DNA from: Liriodendron chinense
Taxonomy: Eukaryota; Streptophyta; Magnoliopsida; Magnoliales; Magnoliaceae
Length of the DNA: 64,000 nt
NCBI GenBank assembly: GCA_003013855.2
Contig: ML058370.1
Location: 1,302,001 to 1,366,000, forward strand
Direction of reading: 5' to 3'
The notes below the pieces were generated by a model. That model saw only the letters and a list, made by a program, of their open reading frames with translations. It had not been told where the DNA came from and made no database searches. Positions 12,978 to 24,185 of the stretch are shown here, one piece after another (the first letter of the stretch is position 1; every line of letters begins with the position of its first letter). The position numbers and the translations under genes were made by a program.

Positions 12978-13147
12978 CTCGAGCCAAACCAAACTGAGTC
13001 ATATTCAGGTCGAGCTCAAGCTATTTAGGACTAGGCTCAAAAAAATTTCTGAGCTCAATAAAATAGATCAGCTCAGCCTGAACTCAATTTCGAGCCGAGC
13101 TATGTCGAGCGAGTTGACTGATCTAGCTCGGTTCATGTCCAGCTCTA
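12623..13147. mobile_element. hAT-type MITE, TAGAGCTGGACA family
   Basis: Inverted ends TAGAGCTAGACACCGAGCC and, complementary at the right, TAGAGCTGGACATGAACC. Flanking bases GTTAGAGA (12615-12622) and GTTAGAAG (13148-13155) form a two-mismatch 8-bp duplication. The body is rich in CGAGC/GCTCG motifs and holds a (TA)n tract. Confidence 0.8.
12892..12975. repeat. (TA)n microsatellite inside the hAT MITE
   Basis: About 42 uninterrupted TA units. An open frame across it is an artefact of the repeat. Confidence 0.95.
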
Positions 13148-13210
13148 GTTAGAAGATGGTGTATCAAATATCAATATATATCAAGGGACTTTAACAGCAT
13201 TCATTCATGG

Positions 13211-14043
13211 ATTCCCACTCCCAACGTGCATGTGAACATCTCATGAATGGACGGGAAGAAAGAATGTCACAAGCTCTCACATGTAACGGATAGATCACAC
13301 ATGCCCGTGAACTGTTCAGACAAGCCTGATTTCTGTGAGAGGCGATTTTCATAGACTTTTTTTAGATACAAGCACGTTTGGTTTCACCAAATATCGTGAA
13401 CATGTGAAGAATAATGAGCTAGTTGAAATTTAACTGGCAGTGTGGCCATTCGTGCATTCAAAAGAGAAAATTGATGCGCAATATATGCCTAAGACATGCA
13501 TTAAAAAGGATATAAAAGTAGGGTTGTCCTTGGCAAGAATTAAAACTTAATTAGTTTCAGTACCGATTCACCGCTGACTCCCATACATATTGGTCATTAT
13601 AACCTGATAAGCTCCTTTTTTTTTTTAATTTAAAAATCAAGCAACCCATGCCATTAATGTTGGTGGAGAAGATATCCTTTTGTGAAAAAAATACTTAAAA
13701 TGACCATGCAACTTTATAAAAATCCATTTTCAAGTCAATCCAAAGCACAACAACTTCAGCAATCTTTTTTCATTCTCCATTTTTATTTTTAAAAGATGCA
13801 AATTTTGCAAGATTTTTAGAGGTAAACTGCAAATGGTCAAAAGGTCAAGGGATAAACTGTAACAACAAAGAAATCATAAATGTATGCTCTAAAAAGTGTG
13901 TTCCAAGTGCAGCTTTTTTATTTTGCATGCCAAAGTCCACAATTCCCTGATTTTGGAGAAGAGGTTTTTTTATCCCAAATACAGATTTGTTACAACTCAA
14001 TTTTCGAGAAGAGACATTTTTATCGAAACTGTTAATCGTATTC
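13211..14043. other. intergenic, host sequence left of the nested retroelements
   Basis: AT-rich, no gene-like frame. It ends at the GGTAC that forms the left target duplication of the Tat-like element. Confidence 0.45.
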
Positions 14044-14048
14044 GGTAC

Positions 14049-14785
14049 TGTGGTTGCCAAAACCTTGTCAACAGATGAAATGACATGACTTCCACTGTTG
14101 CACGAACTACTACCTCTAATCTCCTAAAATAAGTGAACTGGATCCGAATTGGAAGATCTCTTAGGCCTTATGAATCATTAGAGAAAACTAAGAGAGGTGG
14201 CTGGGGTCCAATCGTTAGCTCAGCCTCCGATGCCTAAGTCAGTTGAGTGTAGGAGATAAGAAACAGATATCTGGGTGGAGCATTTAATGTACCTTGGCCT
14301 GTAAGAGTGTCTCCTATTTATAGGATAATCAGAGAGCTGTAGAGGGCATTGAATGTGGGCGTTATGCTCGTCATAGCCGGTGTGATTCCCGGCGGCATGG
14401 GTCATGCCCATAACTATCGAAGACATGTCTGATTTATTTGGGCTCGTCCCTGATCTGTCACATGCCTTTATGGCGGTCGTGGGCTAGGTCAGCAAAGGGG
14501 CAAAGCTCATTGGCCGATCTCTCTGACTTGGAGATATTTTGGAGTCGTTGCTCCTTTTATAGATGAGTTGATCTTTGATGCTCGACTGATGGAGCTCGTT
14601 ACCCGAGCTGCTCACTTCATAGGCCGTCTTGTGCAAATGACCTCAAGTCGTTTTTAGGATGGTTAGACAAGTCGACCTCGATTCTGGTCCTCGGCTCGGT
14701 GCTTGAGATTGAGGACCTATACCTGTGCCCGTGAGACTATGGGCTTTCCTCATGACCCGAGGTCAGCTCGGATTTACCCATAACA
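14049..14785 (-). repeat. 3' LTR of the Tat-like element
   Basis: On the minus strand it begins TGTTATGGGTAAATCC at 14785 and ends GGCAACCACA at 14049. It is collinear with 21075-21852, including the TATA-like CTATAAATAGG near 14325. Confidence 0.8.
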
Positions 14786-14794
14786 GAAACCCCC

Positions 14795-16620
14795 TGTTAG
14801 TGCACTTTTCCGTGGCATACTAGTGCACCTTGTTTGTCAATCACTTACGTCAGTGAGTCTAGTGTCGGTTGAGCCCAATGAAGACGAAGACCGAAGACTC
14901 AAGAGGGACCGGCTGCATCAAGGAAGAAGAATCAGGTAAATGTGATGCCTTGGTGCCTTAACCTTGACCAAAACCCAACCCCTTTGCTTCTTTGATGACC
15001 TTGACCACATTAGGAAACCATTAGTCATCATAGATTGGCCCTAGGTGTCCCTGAACATCACCCAAAACATGGCCTAAAGAGAGTGGGTTGAAATGTACAA
15101 AGTTCAGCAAAATGCTAAGCTGAACCAGGCCTGTCCAACCGGTCAAGACCGGTCGGCCAGACCAAACAGCAAGCTGCTGTGGTTGCAGGCTTCAGGAGGA
15201 CCAATCGGTCGTGACCGGTCGGCTGGGCTGGTCCGACCGGTCGGACAGACTCCCATTCAGACAACGTACTCCCTGTCTTCTCTTGGCTTTTGGCCGACCG
15301 GTCGAGACCGGTCGGGTCAGGTCGGACCAGTCGTTTTCTGCCCGTTTTATGACCGTTGGAGCCCACCTTTCTTATATATAGAGCTCGGTTTTTTGGCATT
15401 GAAAGTGGAATTTCAAGAGGAGTGAAGCCACCATTGTTGGAGACCATTTGAGGCTCATTCCCAACCTATGCAAGGCATCTTCCTTGTGCTTTAACACAAG
15501 ATTAGAGCATTCCAAGCTCATGAAGAAGATGACCTTCATCCCCTCTTGATCTCTAGAGTTTGGAACCTTCTTGATTGGTAAATCCTTGTCCAAAACTCTA
15601 AGATGAGATCGTTGTAGGAAAGAGACTCTAGGCAACCCATTCCCATTAGTTGTAGAGTTCTCAAACCTATCCTCCTAGCACCTTGGGCATCTCAAAGGCA
15701 TCACATGCAAGGTGTTTGATTAAGTGTGGCTGAGGCATTGGCGACGCAACGGCAACACAATCGAGGGAGCAAGGGAAGCTAATTGAAGCACGGGAGAGCG
15801 GAGATCAAGCAACCCAAATCGGCGCTAATCAAGGGGCTCATCCGACAAGTAGGTTGTCTTTATTGAGAGTCCATTTAGAGTTTGTTTGTCGAACTCGACC
15901 TAAGGACGTTAGCCGTTCCTTGGCCCGTTAGCCGGGCCTAAACTTAGTCTCCAAGGGGGAGCCTCCGACACGGGAGTAAACGTGCGTTGGGTTGAGAGTT
16001 AGCCTATGTCTAAAACTCCGGTTATGGTTGAGAGATGAACCGGTAAAACCTCCGTGTAAAGGTTGAGAGGTGAACCTCATTTAAAACCTCCAATAATGAA
16101 TGCCGGTGTGCTCAAAGGGGTTGAGTACTTGAACCGGGAGTGGAGTAGACAAGTAGTCGAACCACTATACATCCTTGTGTTTGTGGTTGTTCTTGAGCAC
16201 ATTTATATCTTAGCATTGTTAGTTTAATTGTTTAATTATGATTGCTTGATAGGAATGTATGCTAGGCACTTATTAGGCTCATCCACACACTAGATGTACC
16301 TTCACTAGTTGTGTAGACTTGAGCTCATTGATCCACTCTCATAAGTCTACACAAGTTGCATAGGTTAGGATCTTGATTAGTTGAATCATTTATTTACCTA
16401 TGTATGTTTTAGACTAGGATTTCTTATTGATTAACCATATGCTAGTCTTGTGATTGGACCCACCTTGGCTTGGAAGCTAAAGTGTTCTTGCTTACTTAGT
16501 TTGATTTATTGAATTATATAAGTAGGCGAAAAGAATTTTAAACAAAAAGGTCTTATTCCCCCCTTTAGGTCCTTAGCCATATCTTCGAGTATCTCTATAA
16601 GCGGTAAAACCGCAATTTCA
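14795..16620 (+). repeat. 5' LTR of the TR-GAG element (1826 bp)
   Basis: Near-identical to 18615-20386. A TATATATA box is at 15373-15380. Just upstream, 15130-15330 is packed with CCGGTCG/CGACCGG motifs. This LTR is 54 bases longer than its partner, mainly through indels in that motif region. Confidence 0.93.
15130..15335 (+). promoter_or_regulatory. CGGTCG-motif array upstream of the LTR TATA box
   Basis: Repeated ACCGGTCGG and CGGTCGNGACCGG units in both orientations, ending about 40 bases before TATATATA at 15373. Placement suggests a U3 promoter or enhancer; function is inferred. The 3' LTR copy has lost several units. Confidence 0.5.
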
Positions 16621-16621
16621 A

Positions 16622-16633
16622 TTGGTATCAGAG
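16622..16633 (+). other. primer-binding site (initiator tRNA-Met)
   Basis: TTGGTATCAGAG directly after the LTR matches the complement of the initiator tRNA-Met 3' end. Confidence 0.85.
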
Positions 16634-16692
16634 AGGGTTCCTCTTTAAGGGCGCAATTGCTTAGAGGTAGATCCTAAGAGAAACTTGAAAAT

Positions 16693-17796
16693 ATGTCTAG
16701 AGAGGACTCTTCATCCGTCACTAAGCCTCCCTTCTTTGATGGGTCAAACTATCCATATTGGAAAGCCCGAATGCGCATCTTCTTGGAATCTATTGATTCG
16801 GATGTGAGGGACATGGTTGATTTTGGATATGTACACCCAATGAACATTATTCATAAGGAAGGTGAACCGGATGTCCTCAGGCCAAAAGATAAGGCTATGT
16901 GGACTAATCATGATAAAGCTCAACGTATCCATAATGCCAAAGGCCTGAATGCCATTTTTTGTTCAGTATCTAAAGATGAATTTGGTCGGATTCAAAACTG
17001 CACAACCAGTAAACAGGCATGGGATATTCTTGAAGTTACCCATGAAGGTACAAATGTTGTTAAAAACTCTAAACTTCAGCACCTCTCTACTCTATTTGAA
17101 AACATTACTATGGAGGAGCATGAAACATTTACTGAATTCTATACCAAACTGAACAAGATCACAAATGATATGTGGGGCTTAGGGGATCCTATTCCGGAAA
17201 ATAGACTATGTAGGAAAATTCTGAGATCTCTTCCGGAACGGTTCTCTTCTAAATTTACCACCATAGAAGAATGTAGGGATCTAAATACTATGAAAGTTGA
17301 AGATCTCATAGGTTCCCTACAAACTTTTAAACTAGGCTTTAAGGCCCCCTCTAAAAAGAAAAGCATCGCTCTTAAGTCCTCTCACAAACATAAGAAAATT
17401 AAGAGTGAGTCGGAGGAGGATAGTGATGATGAGGATGTTGAGGAAGAGAAATTGAACAAAAAATTCAAGAGATTCCTCAAATTTGATAGAGGGAATAGCC
17501 GTGACAAGAAGGACAAGAAGGGTGATAAACATAAAGGAAAATCATTCATACCTTCATCCGTCCGTTGTTACGGTTGCGGTCGTGGTCGTCGTGGCTATAT
17601 TGCCCCGGAATGTCCGGAATGGCCTAAACCGAAAGGTAAAAAGGCAATGGCTGCCACTTGGGATGATACGGAGGAGTCCGAATCTGGTGACTTCGGTTGT
17701 GATGAGAGCCAACATAGAGATCTTACTCTCTCGGCCTCCACCACAACCCCTCTTCCAGCTTATCTAAGAGGGGATCCCAACCGCTATCCCTTCTAG
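16693..17796 (+). CDS. copia-type Gag of a non-autonomous element
   Basis: An uninterrupted 367-codon frame starts 72 bases after the LTR. Residues about 12-50 (FFDGSNYPYWKARM) are the DUF4219-type start of plant copia Gag. Residues about 80-220 form the UBN2 helical domain (ILEVTHEG, LLRSLPERF-like segments). A Lys/Glu-rich stretch (220-280) precedes a zinc knuckle near residue 292. The knuckle reads CYGCGRGRRGYIAPEC: against Cx2Cx4Hx4C it has two extra residues and Tyr where His is expected, apparently from expansion of a CGTGGTCGT unit, so RNA binding may be impaired. The frame ends soon after an acidic ESESGDFG tail, with no protease motif. It probably packages its own RNA into particles built with proteins from an autonomous partner. 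Confidence 0.9.
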   Translation: MSREDSSSVTKPPFFDGSNYPYWKARMRIFLESIDSDVRDMVDFGYVHPMNIIHKEGEPDVLRPKDKAMWTNHDKAQRIHNAKGLNAIFCSVSKDEFGRIQNCTTSKQAWDILEVTHEGTNVVKNSKLQHLSTLFENITMEEHETFTEFYTKLNKITNDMWGLGDPIPENRLCRKILRSLPERFSSKFTTIEECRDLNTMKVEDLIGSLQTFKLGFKAPSKKKSIALKSSHKHKKIKSESEEDSDDEDVEEEKLNKKFKRFLKFDRGNSRDKKDKKGDKHKGKSFIPSSVRCYGCGRGRRGYIAPECPEWPKPKGKKAMAATWDDTEESESGDFGCDESQHRDLTLSASTTTPLPAYLRGDPNRYPF

Positions 17797-18601
17797 GAGA
17801 AGAAGGAGTTCCCAACCCCTCACCTCATGCTACATTCTATGAGGGTGTTGAGGAATTTAGTTACCCTTTGGTTTATCAAACTAAACATGGTCAGTGAGGG
17901 TAGCTAGAAATGCTTATATAGAAAAATCTGAGGATTTCAGCCTCATTTCTGTGTGTATGGGCAAATCAGAGGATTCAAGCCTCATTCGCCCAGATTCGAT
18001 AATTTAGCCTTACTTTTATTTGATACATTTGCCTGCTAGATTATCATCATGCTTAGATTAGCTGATCATCTTGAGTTTTATACTTCATTGTATGCTAATC
18101 TTTGCTTAATATTGGTCTTGATATACTATTAAGGGAGGTTGGTTGATTGGGCTATAAGCCCTTTGTGCTTTTATTGCAAATGTATATCCTTGACCAATGT
18201 TGCATGATTAACTATGTCTAGATAGTTACATTTCCTGTTAATCATGTTCTTTAGCATGCTCCATATATTTATGATTCATGCACCCTATACTCTCCTTGAT
18301 AGCATGTACTTACAGTTATAACTGCGACACACTATCTTCTCTTACCTTAACCTTATTGGTATATCATTAAGGGGGAGAGAATAGTTTGTCAATTGCTAAC
18401 AAAAAGGGGGAAAAAGATCAAGTCCCACCAAAACTAATGTGCTATGTTTTGTGATGCAGGGATTGATAGGTTATGGGGGAGCAATCTGAAGAGGTGCAGC
18501 TTAGATTAGGCATGTCAAGAGTCCTGTATTTTGTGATTTATCTATGTAATATCTTGAACATGTAATTTATTTTGGTAGGTTAAGTTTTTGTAAGTAATTG
18601 A
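17797..18601 (+). other. non-coding 3' interior of the TR-GAG element
   Basis: No frame resembling protease, integrase or reverse transcriptase on either strand. A short repeat around TCAGAGGATTCAAGCCTCATT occurs near 17920-18000. Confidence 0.7.
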
Positions 18602-18614
18602 CAAAGGGGGATAT
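18602..18614 (+). other. polypurine tract of the TR-GAG element
   Basis: AAAGGGGGATA immediately before the 3' LTR start, the expected plus-strand primer. Confidence 0.8.
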
Positions 18615-20386
18615 TGTTAGTGCACTTTTTCGTGGCATACTAGTGCACCTTGTTTGTCAATCACTTACGTTAGTGAGTCTAGTGTCGGTTAAGCCCAATG
18701 AAGACGAAGACCGAAGACTCAAGACGGACCGACTGCATCAAGGAAGAAGAATCAGGTAAATGTGATGCCTTGGTGCCTTAACCTTGACCAAAACCCAACC
18801 CCTTTGCTTCTTTGATGACCTTGACCACATTAGGAAACCATTAGTCATCATAGATTGGCCCTAGGTGTCCCTGAACATCACCCAAAACATGGCCTAAAGA
18901 GAGTGGGTTGAAATATACAAAGTTCAACAAAATGCTGAGCTGAACCAGGCCTGTCCGAGACTGGTCGGCCAGACCAAACAGCAAGCTGTTGTGGTTGCAG
19001 GCTTCAGGAGGACCGACCGGTCGTGACCGATACTCCCTGTCTTCTCTTGGCTTTTGGCCAACCAGTCGGGACCGGTCGGGTCGGGTCGGCCCAGCCGTTT
19101 TCTGCCCGTTTTATGACCGTTGGAGCCCACCTTTCTTATATATAGAGCTCGATTTTTTGGCATTGAAAGTGAGATTTCAAGAGGAGTGAAGCCACCATTG
19201 TTGGAGACCATTTGAGGCTCATTCCCAACCTATGCAAGGCATCTTCCTTGTGCTTTAACACAAGATTAGAGCATTCCAAGCTCATGAAGAAGATGACCTT
19301 CATCCCCTCTTGATCTTTAGAGTTTGGAACCTTCTTGATTGGTAAATCCTTGTCCAAAACTCTAAGATGAGATCGTTGTAGGAAAGAGACTCTAGGCAAC
19401 CCATTCCCATTAGTTGTAGAGTTCTCAAACCTATCCTCCTAGCACCTTGGGCATCTCAAAGGCATCGCATGCAAGGTGTTTGATCAAGTGTGGCTGAGGC
19501 ATTGGCGACGCAACGGCAACACGATCGAGGGAGCAAGGGAAGCTGATTGAAGCACGGGAGAGCTGAGATCAAGCAACCCAAATCGGCGCTAATCAATGGG
19601 CTCATCCTACAAGTAGGTTGTCTTTATTGAGAGTCCATTTAGAGTTTGTTTGTCGAACTCGACCTAGGGACGTTAGCCGTTCCTTGGCCCGTTAGCCGGG
19701 CCTAAACTTAGTCTCCAAGGGGAGCCTCCGACACGGGAGTAAACGTGCGTTGGGTTGAGAGTTAGCCTATGTCTAAAACTCCGGTTATGGTTGAGAGGTG
19801 AACCGGTAAAACCTCCGTGTAAAGGTTGAGAGGTGAACCTCATTTAAAACCTCCAATAGTGAATGCCGGTGTGCTCAAAGGGGTTGAGTACTTGAACCGG
19901 GAGTGGAGTAGACAAGTAGTCGAACCACTATACATCCTTGTGTTTGTGGTTGTTCTTGAGCACATTTATATCTTAGCATTGTTAGTTTAATTGTTTAATT
20001 ATGATTGCTTGATAGGAATGTATGCTAGGCACTTATTAGGCTCATCCACACACTACATGTACCTTCACTAGTTGTGTAGACTTGAGCTCATTAATCCACT
20101 CTCATAAGTCTACACAAGTTGCATAGGTTAGGATCTTGATTAGTTGAATCATTTATTTACCTATGCATGCTTTAGACTAGGATTGCTTATTGATTAACCA
20201 TATGCTAGTCTTGTGATTGGACCCACCTTGGCTTGGAAGCCAAAGTGTTTTTGCTTACTTAGTTTGATTTGTTGAATTATATAAGTAGGCGAAAAGAATT
20301 TTTTTTAAAAAAAAGGTCTTATTCCCCCCTCTAGGTCCTTATCCATATCTTCGAGTATCTCTATAAGCGGTAAAACCGCAATTTCA
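18615..20386 (+). repeat. 3' LTR of the TR-GAG element (1772 bp)
   Basis: Collinear with the 5' LTR. It lacks parts of the CGGTCG array and has a slightly longer poly(T/A) tract near 20300. Confidence 0.93.
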
Positions 20387-20391
20387 CCCCC

Positions 20392-21074
20392 TACTCTCGA
20401 GCTTGACTTGATCAGCTCAAGAGTAAAGAGAAATGGATGACTGCCCTGTTCGGTCTTTCAACTCTTGGTCTAGGGCTATTCTGACTGCCCAGGTCGGTCT
20501 TTCGACTCTTGGTCTAGGGCTTTGTGGCCTCGTCAACCTTTGTGCTTTGAAAGCTCACGTTGGCCTCGTCGGCTCTGATAGCGCAGTTCGGCCTCGTCAA
20601 CCTCTGGGCTCTGATAGTTCACATCGGCCTTGTCGGCCTCTGGGCTCTGATAGCTCACCTCGGCCTGTTGTTCGTGATGCTGGCAAGACTGAGCATCCCT
20701 TGTAGATGTTTCCCCTCGTCGAATCTATGAGCTCAGCCTCACTCCACCTCTACTTGGTGGTTTCGACCACTTACATGTGCTATGTGAATGACCTCGAACA
20801 GGTCGTCTCAGGGAAGGTCGTCCTCGGACAAGTTGTTTCAGAACAAGTCGTCCTATGACATGTCTTCCTGGGCAGTCTTCCTGAGCAGGTCTTCCAGAAC
20901 AGGTCTTCTTGCGTAGGTCCTCCTGGACAAGTCTTCCTAGGCTCTTTCTTCTGCCCCTTTATCAAATTTGTAAGGCGGTGCACTTACTCGAAGAGGAAGA
21001 GCTAGAATCGTGTGTCGAGCTCAGAAATGGTGAGAACACAGCTTTGTCAGATCCCACAGACGGCACCCATCTAT
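20392..21074 (-). repeat. interior of the Tat-like element: two tandem arrays
   Basis: 20439-20525 holds two copies of a 44-bp unit (minus strand GCCCTAGACCAAGAGTCGAA...). 20526-20680 holds about three copies of a roughly 45-bp unit built on CTCGTCGGCCTCTGGGCTCT. 20790-20945 is a run of roughly 20-25-bp units built on CAGGTCGTCC/AGGTCTTCC. The frames across these arrays are repeat artefacts. The same 44-bp unit recurs on the plus strand at 31881-32008. Confidence 0.75.
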
Positions 21075-21852
21075 TGTTGCAAAAAACTGGTCAATAGATG
21101 AGATGACGTGACTTCTACTGTTAACTACTTCCTTTGATCTCCTGAGATGAGCGGACTGTATCTAGATTGGAAGATCTCCTAAGCCTAAGAATCACTAGAG
21201 AAAGTTAAGAGGGGTGGTTGGGGTCTAGCCATTAGCCTTCCAATGCTTGAGTCAGTTGGGTATAGGAGATGAGAAGGTCTCTGAGTGGAGCATTCAGCGT
21301 ACCTTGGCCTGTAAGAGTGTCTCCTATTTATAGGATAATCAAAGAGTTGTAGAGGGCATTGAACATTGGGCATTATGCCCGTAATGGCCGGCGTGATTCT
21401 CGGCGGCATGGGTAATGCCCGTAACTCCCGGAGATATGTCCGGTTTATTCGGGCTCGTCCCTTATCTGTCGCGCGACTTTATAGCGATCATGGACTAAGT
21501 CAGCCTAAGGGCAGAGCTCATTGGCTGAACTCCTTGACTTAGAGATATTTTGGAGTCATTACTCCTTATATTGCTGAGCTGATCTTTGATGCTCTAATGA
21601 TGGAGCTCGCCACTTGAGCTCCTCACTTCATAGGTTGCCTTGTGTGAGTGACCGTAAGTCGTTATTGGGCAGGTTAGACAAGTCGACCTTAGACTGATCT
21701 TTCTGGGATAGGCTGTCTTGAGTGACCTTAGGTCGATCTCGAATATTAGGTCAACCCCGATTCTAGTCTTCAACTTGGTGCATGAGATTAAGGACCTATA
21801 CTATAATAAGACTATGGACTTTCCTTATTACTTGAGTTTAGCTCACACAACA
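21075..21852 (-). repeat. 5' LTR of the Tat-like element
   Basis: Begins TGTTGTGTGAGC at 21852 (minus strand) and ends TTGCAACA at 21075, followed by the GGGTGCCGTCTGTGGG leader. It has clearly diverged from its partner by substitutions and indels, so the insertion is old. Confidence 0.78.
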
Positions 21853-21857
21853 GGTAT

Positions 21858-22259
21858 CATCTCACTATTGTAATAGACAGGTGGATGGTACTTAAATGTT
21901 CTAACTTTGTGAGAAGGCCCTTCCATCACCTTCAGATCATGTAAATATTATCTGGTCCCGTACCAATCAACCCAGTCAGCAAGAGAAACAAATAACTACC
22001 GGATGTCAAAATCACGCCTTACACGTGGCACAAATAGGACCTCATTTTTAAAATACAAGAATATTTTAAAGATATAAGAATAATTTAATACACTCCTAAG
22101 AACAATATTAGACAAACGCATGTTCATTAACTATTATTAAGGAGTTAATTATCATTAACCATGATCTTAAGTGTGAAAGGTATTTTATTAGTGACACGTG
22201 GCTCCACTTACACGTGTCACAATTATGACCACATTTTATTCATACAAAAGACAAAAGCT
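21858..22259. other. intergenic, no recognised feature
   Basis: AT-rich, no gene-like frame; it continues the host sequence on the right side of the nested retroelements. Confidence 0.45.
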
Positions 22260-22261
22260 TG

Positions 22262-22742
22262 TGTGCTCTGGTGCACTATGAGTTGTAGTACTCCTAGTTG
22301 CACTGGGGCACTTAAAGAGTACAATCCATTGATCTGGACTGTTCATTTTGTCCAACCCATATTTCATGGGCTACAATGCAAACATCAGACAGATCTGAAA
22401 AATATTAAGATTTGATTAATGGTTTTAATATGGACGGTCAAGATCGTTTATACAAAAATAGGTCAAATCAATAATTTGATCCATCTATTTGTTAGGTACC
22501 ATCATGGATTGATTATGATTCTAAAGAGTCACTTTTTTTTAGGCAATGCTAACCATCTCATCCATGATTGGAAACTGGATGGCTACAGAAAATGGCCAAA
22601 CCATGGATGGACTGGATCATCCCATCAATGCAATTTTTGCATAGTAAGAATTTAAATATGTTCTGGACTTAATGGACAGTTCAGATCAATCAAATGGAGT
22701 TCCCAAGTGAACCGTTGCTCTGAGAGCACTGGAGGATTTCTC
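22262..22742. mobile_element. palindromic MITE-like repeat with long inverted arms
   Basis: The left arm (GCACTGGGGCACTTAAAGAG ... TTGATCTGGACTGTTCATT) pairs imperfectly with the complement of the right arm (AGTGCTCTCAGAGCAACGG ... TTGATCTGAACTGTCCATT). It is non-coding and distinct from family A. Confidence 0.5.
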
Positions 22743-23757
22743 CAAATAAAATAATTCTCGAAAATTTAAAGAGAAAGTCTTACATCAAACCGGTTGGACC
22801 ACGAGTTATAGTTCGCCTCGATAATAGATTCAAACATATGAAGTTCATAATACATCCAAGCCTTTGAATTCGTTCGTCCTACGATGAGAATGATCTAAGA
22901 CAAAAATCATGACTATTTACTCATTATATGGACCACATCATAGAAACTAATATCTATCCATTGATATCTAGAAAAATCAAAAGCGTACTCTTAAAAATGA
23001 TTGGATGTCGCTGATATTTAAAGAAATTAATTTTTATAATGAGATAAACCTATTGGACGGATTGGATTTCTCATTCACTTGAAATATGGGAAGTTATTTA
23101 CTGTGTGGACGGTAACTTTCCATCCAACCGGTTGGACTTGTGTCCTTCTAATATTTAAATGTAGGTGTTACTGTGGTCAGTTTGTTGGTAATGACGTTAT
23201 TAGATGGACTAATTGCTGGTAAAAAGTATTATTAAAATAAAGCTATTTAGATGACCAATCAGGCATTGACACGTGGACATCACCTTGGGTGAGTCGTGAA
23301 ACAAATTGGATTCTGTTCTCGCTGGCCACGCATTTTTCACAAGGACGAGGCGCCACGCATCTTTAGCAGGGACTAGAGTGAGAGTTCACCACCATTTTGA
23401 AGGTAGTGGTGGGTCATTTCCAGCTATCCATACCGTCTAAATTGTGGGGAAGATTTATAGATGGAGTATATGTATGAAATAACACCGATCAAGAAATCCT
23501 AACTATTCAGGTAGTGGCTATCTAATGAATGGTTAAAATTAAAATACTAAATGGTCCGAATTCAATGCTTAACATCAATATCTCAGTGTAATTTTTGGGT
23601 ATGCTGTATGCATAGCTTGGTCCATGATTTGGGTGGTTTGGATTGACGTAAAACTCTAATATGTTGAAGGTTGAAGAGTCAATACTATATCTTAAATGGT
23701 GGTTAACAAACATGGCGTGCCCATTTTGAAATCATGCATGCGAAGACTGGTGTAATC
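22743..23757. other. intergenic, no recognised gene
   Basis: AT-rich repeat debris with phrases such as CATCCAACCGGTTGGAC. No coding signal. Confidence 0.4.
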
Positions 23758-24185
23758 CCCGACCTGAAGGGACGCGGATTGCGTCCAACCCCTGTTCGAC
23801 CAGATCTGTGTGGTAGCCCACTGTGATGTATCTGTTTATCCACACCGTCCATCCATCTTGTAAGATCATATTAAGTTACTGGTTCAAAAATGAATCAGAT
23901 CTAATGGTTTAGTGGACCACATCAGAGATGACTTTTGCATTTAATGAAACTTGTAATTATGCTTTTGTGCATTTAGTGTGCATTTAATGCAACCAAGCTT
24001 ACTATCTGGTGTTGTCCACTGGACCCTTGGATCTTCATCATTTTTAGGTCCATGACTTAGCATGATATTACAAGACGGATGTACGGTGTGGATAAACAGA
24101 TACATCATAGTGGGCTCCCACACAGATCTGATCGGACGCTTGAAGGTCCGACCCTGGTAAGACGCAATCCGTATCCGACCCGAAG
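23758..24185. mobile_element. family A copy 3, outer CGGATTGCGTC arms
   Basis: Nearly perfect fold-back. Outer arms carry ACGCGGATTGCGTC (left) and the complement of GACGCAATCCGTATCC (right), then AGATCTGTGTGG, then the core TGATGTATCTGTTTATCC. The loop is replaced by an AT-rich stretch with repeated GCATTTA. Confidence 0.8.

Larger units (their letters stand above)
12520..13210 (-). repeat. SINE-like repeat split by a hAT MITE
   Basis: Minus-strand homologue of 4190-4335: GGATATCAGGG, then GTGTTTGAATTTC (degenerate box B) near 12560, and TATATCAAGGGACTTTAA (plus strand) near 13180. The two parts are separated by the insertion at 12623-13147, and joining across the duplicated target matches the uninterrupted copy. 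Confidence 0.5.
14795..20386 (+). mobile_element. gag-only Ty1/copia element (TR-GAG type), complete
   Basis: LTRs 14795-16620 and 18615-20386 both begin TGTTAGTGCAC and end CGCAATTTCA. They are flanked by a perfect duplication CCCCC (14790-14794 and 20387-20391). A primer-binding site follows the 5' LTR and a polypurine tract precedes the 3' LTR. The 2-kb interior holds one gag frame and no protease, integrase or reverse transcriptase, so it must be mobilised in trans. It lies inside the polypurine tract of the Tat-like element and is therefore the younger insertion. Confidence 0.93.
14049..21852 (-). mobile_element. short non-autonomous Tat-like (Ty3/gypsy) element, interrupted by a copia insertion
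   Basis: Two related LTRs, 14049-14785 and 21075-21852, flank it. On the minus strand each starts TGTTRTG and holds CTATAAATAGGAGACACTC. Flanking bases GGTAC (14044-14048) and GGTAT (21853-21857) make a one-mismatch 5-bp duplication. Without the nested element (14795-20386) the interior is only about 0.7 kb and has no gag or pol. The minus strand next to the 5' LTR reads GGGTGCCGTCTGTGGGATC, the leader type of Ty3/gypsy Tat elements. Confidence 0.8.

Noticed and set aside
12789..13028. Open frame across the (TA)n tract
   Set aside because: The translation is a Tyr-Ile repeat produced by the microsatellite.
15093..15447. Overlapping frames on both strands inside the copia LTR
   Set aside because: They are translations of the palindromic CGGTCG array; the 3' LTR copy does not keep them.
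20433..20983. Frames on both strands in the Tat-like interior
   Set aside because: They follow the 44-bp, ~45-bp and ~20-25-bp tandem arrays; repeat periodicity explains the open reading.
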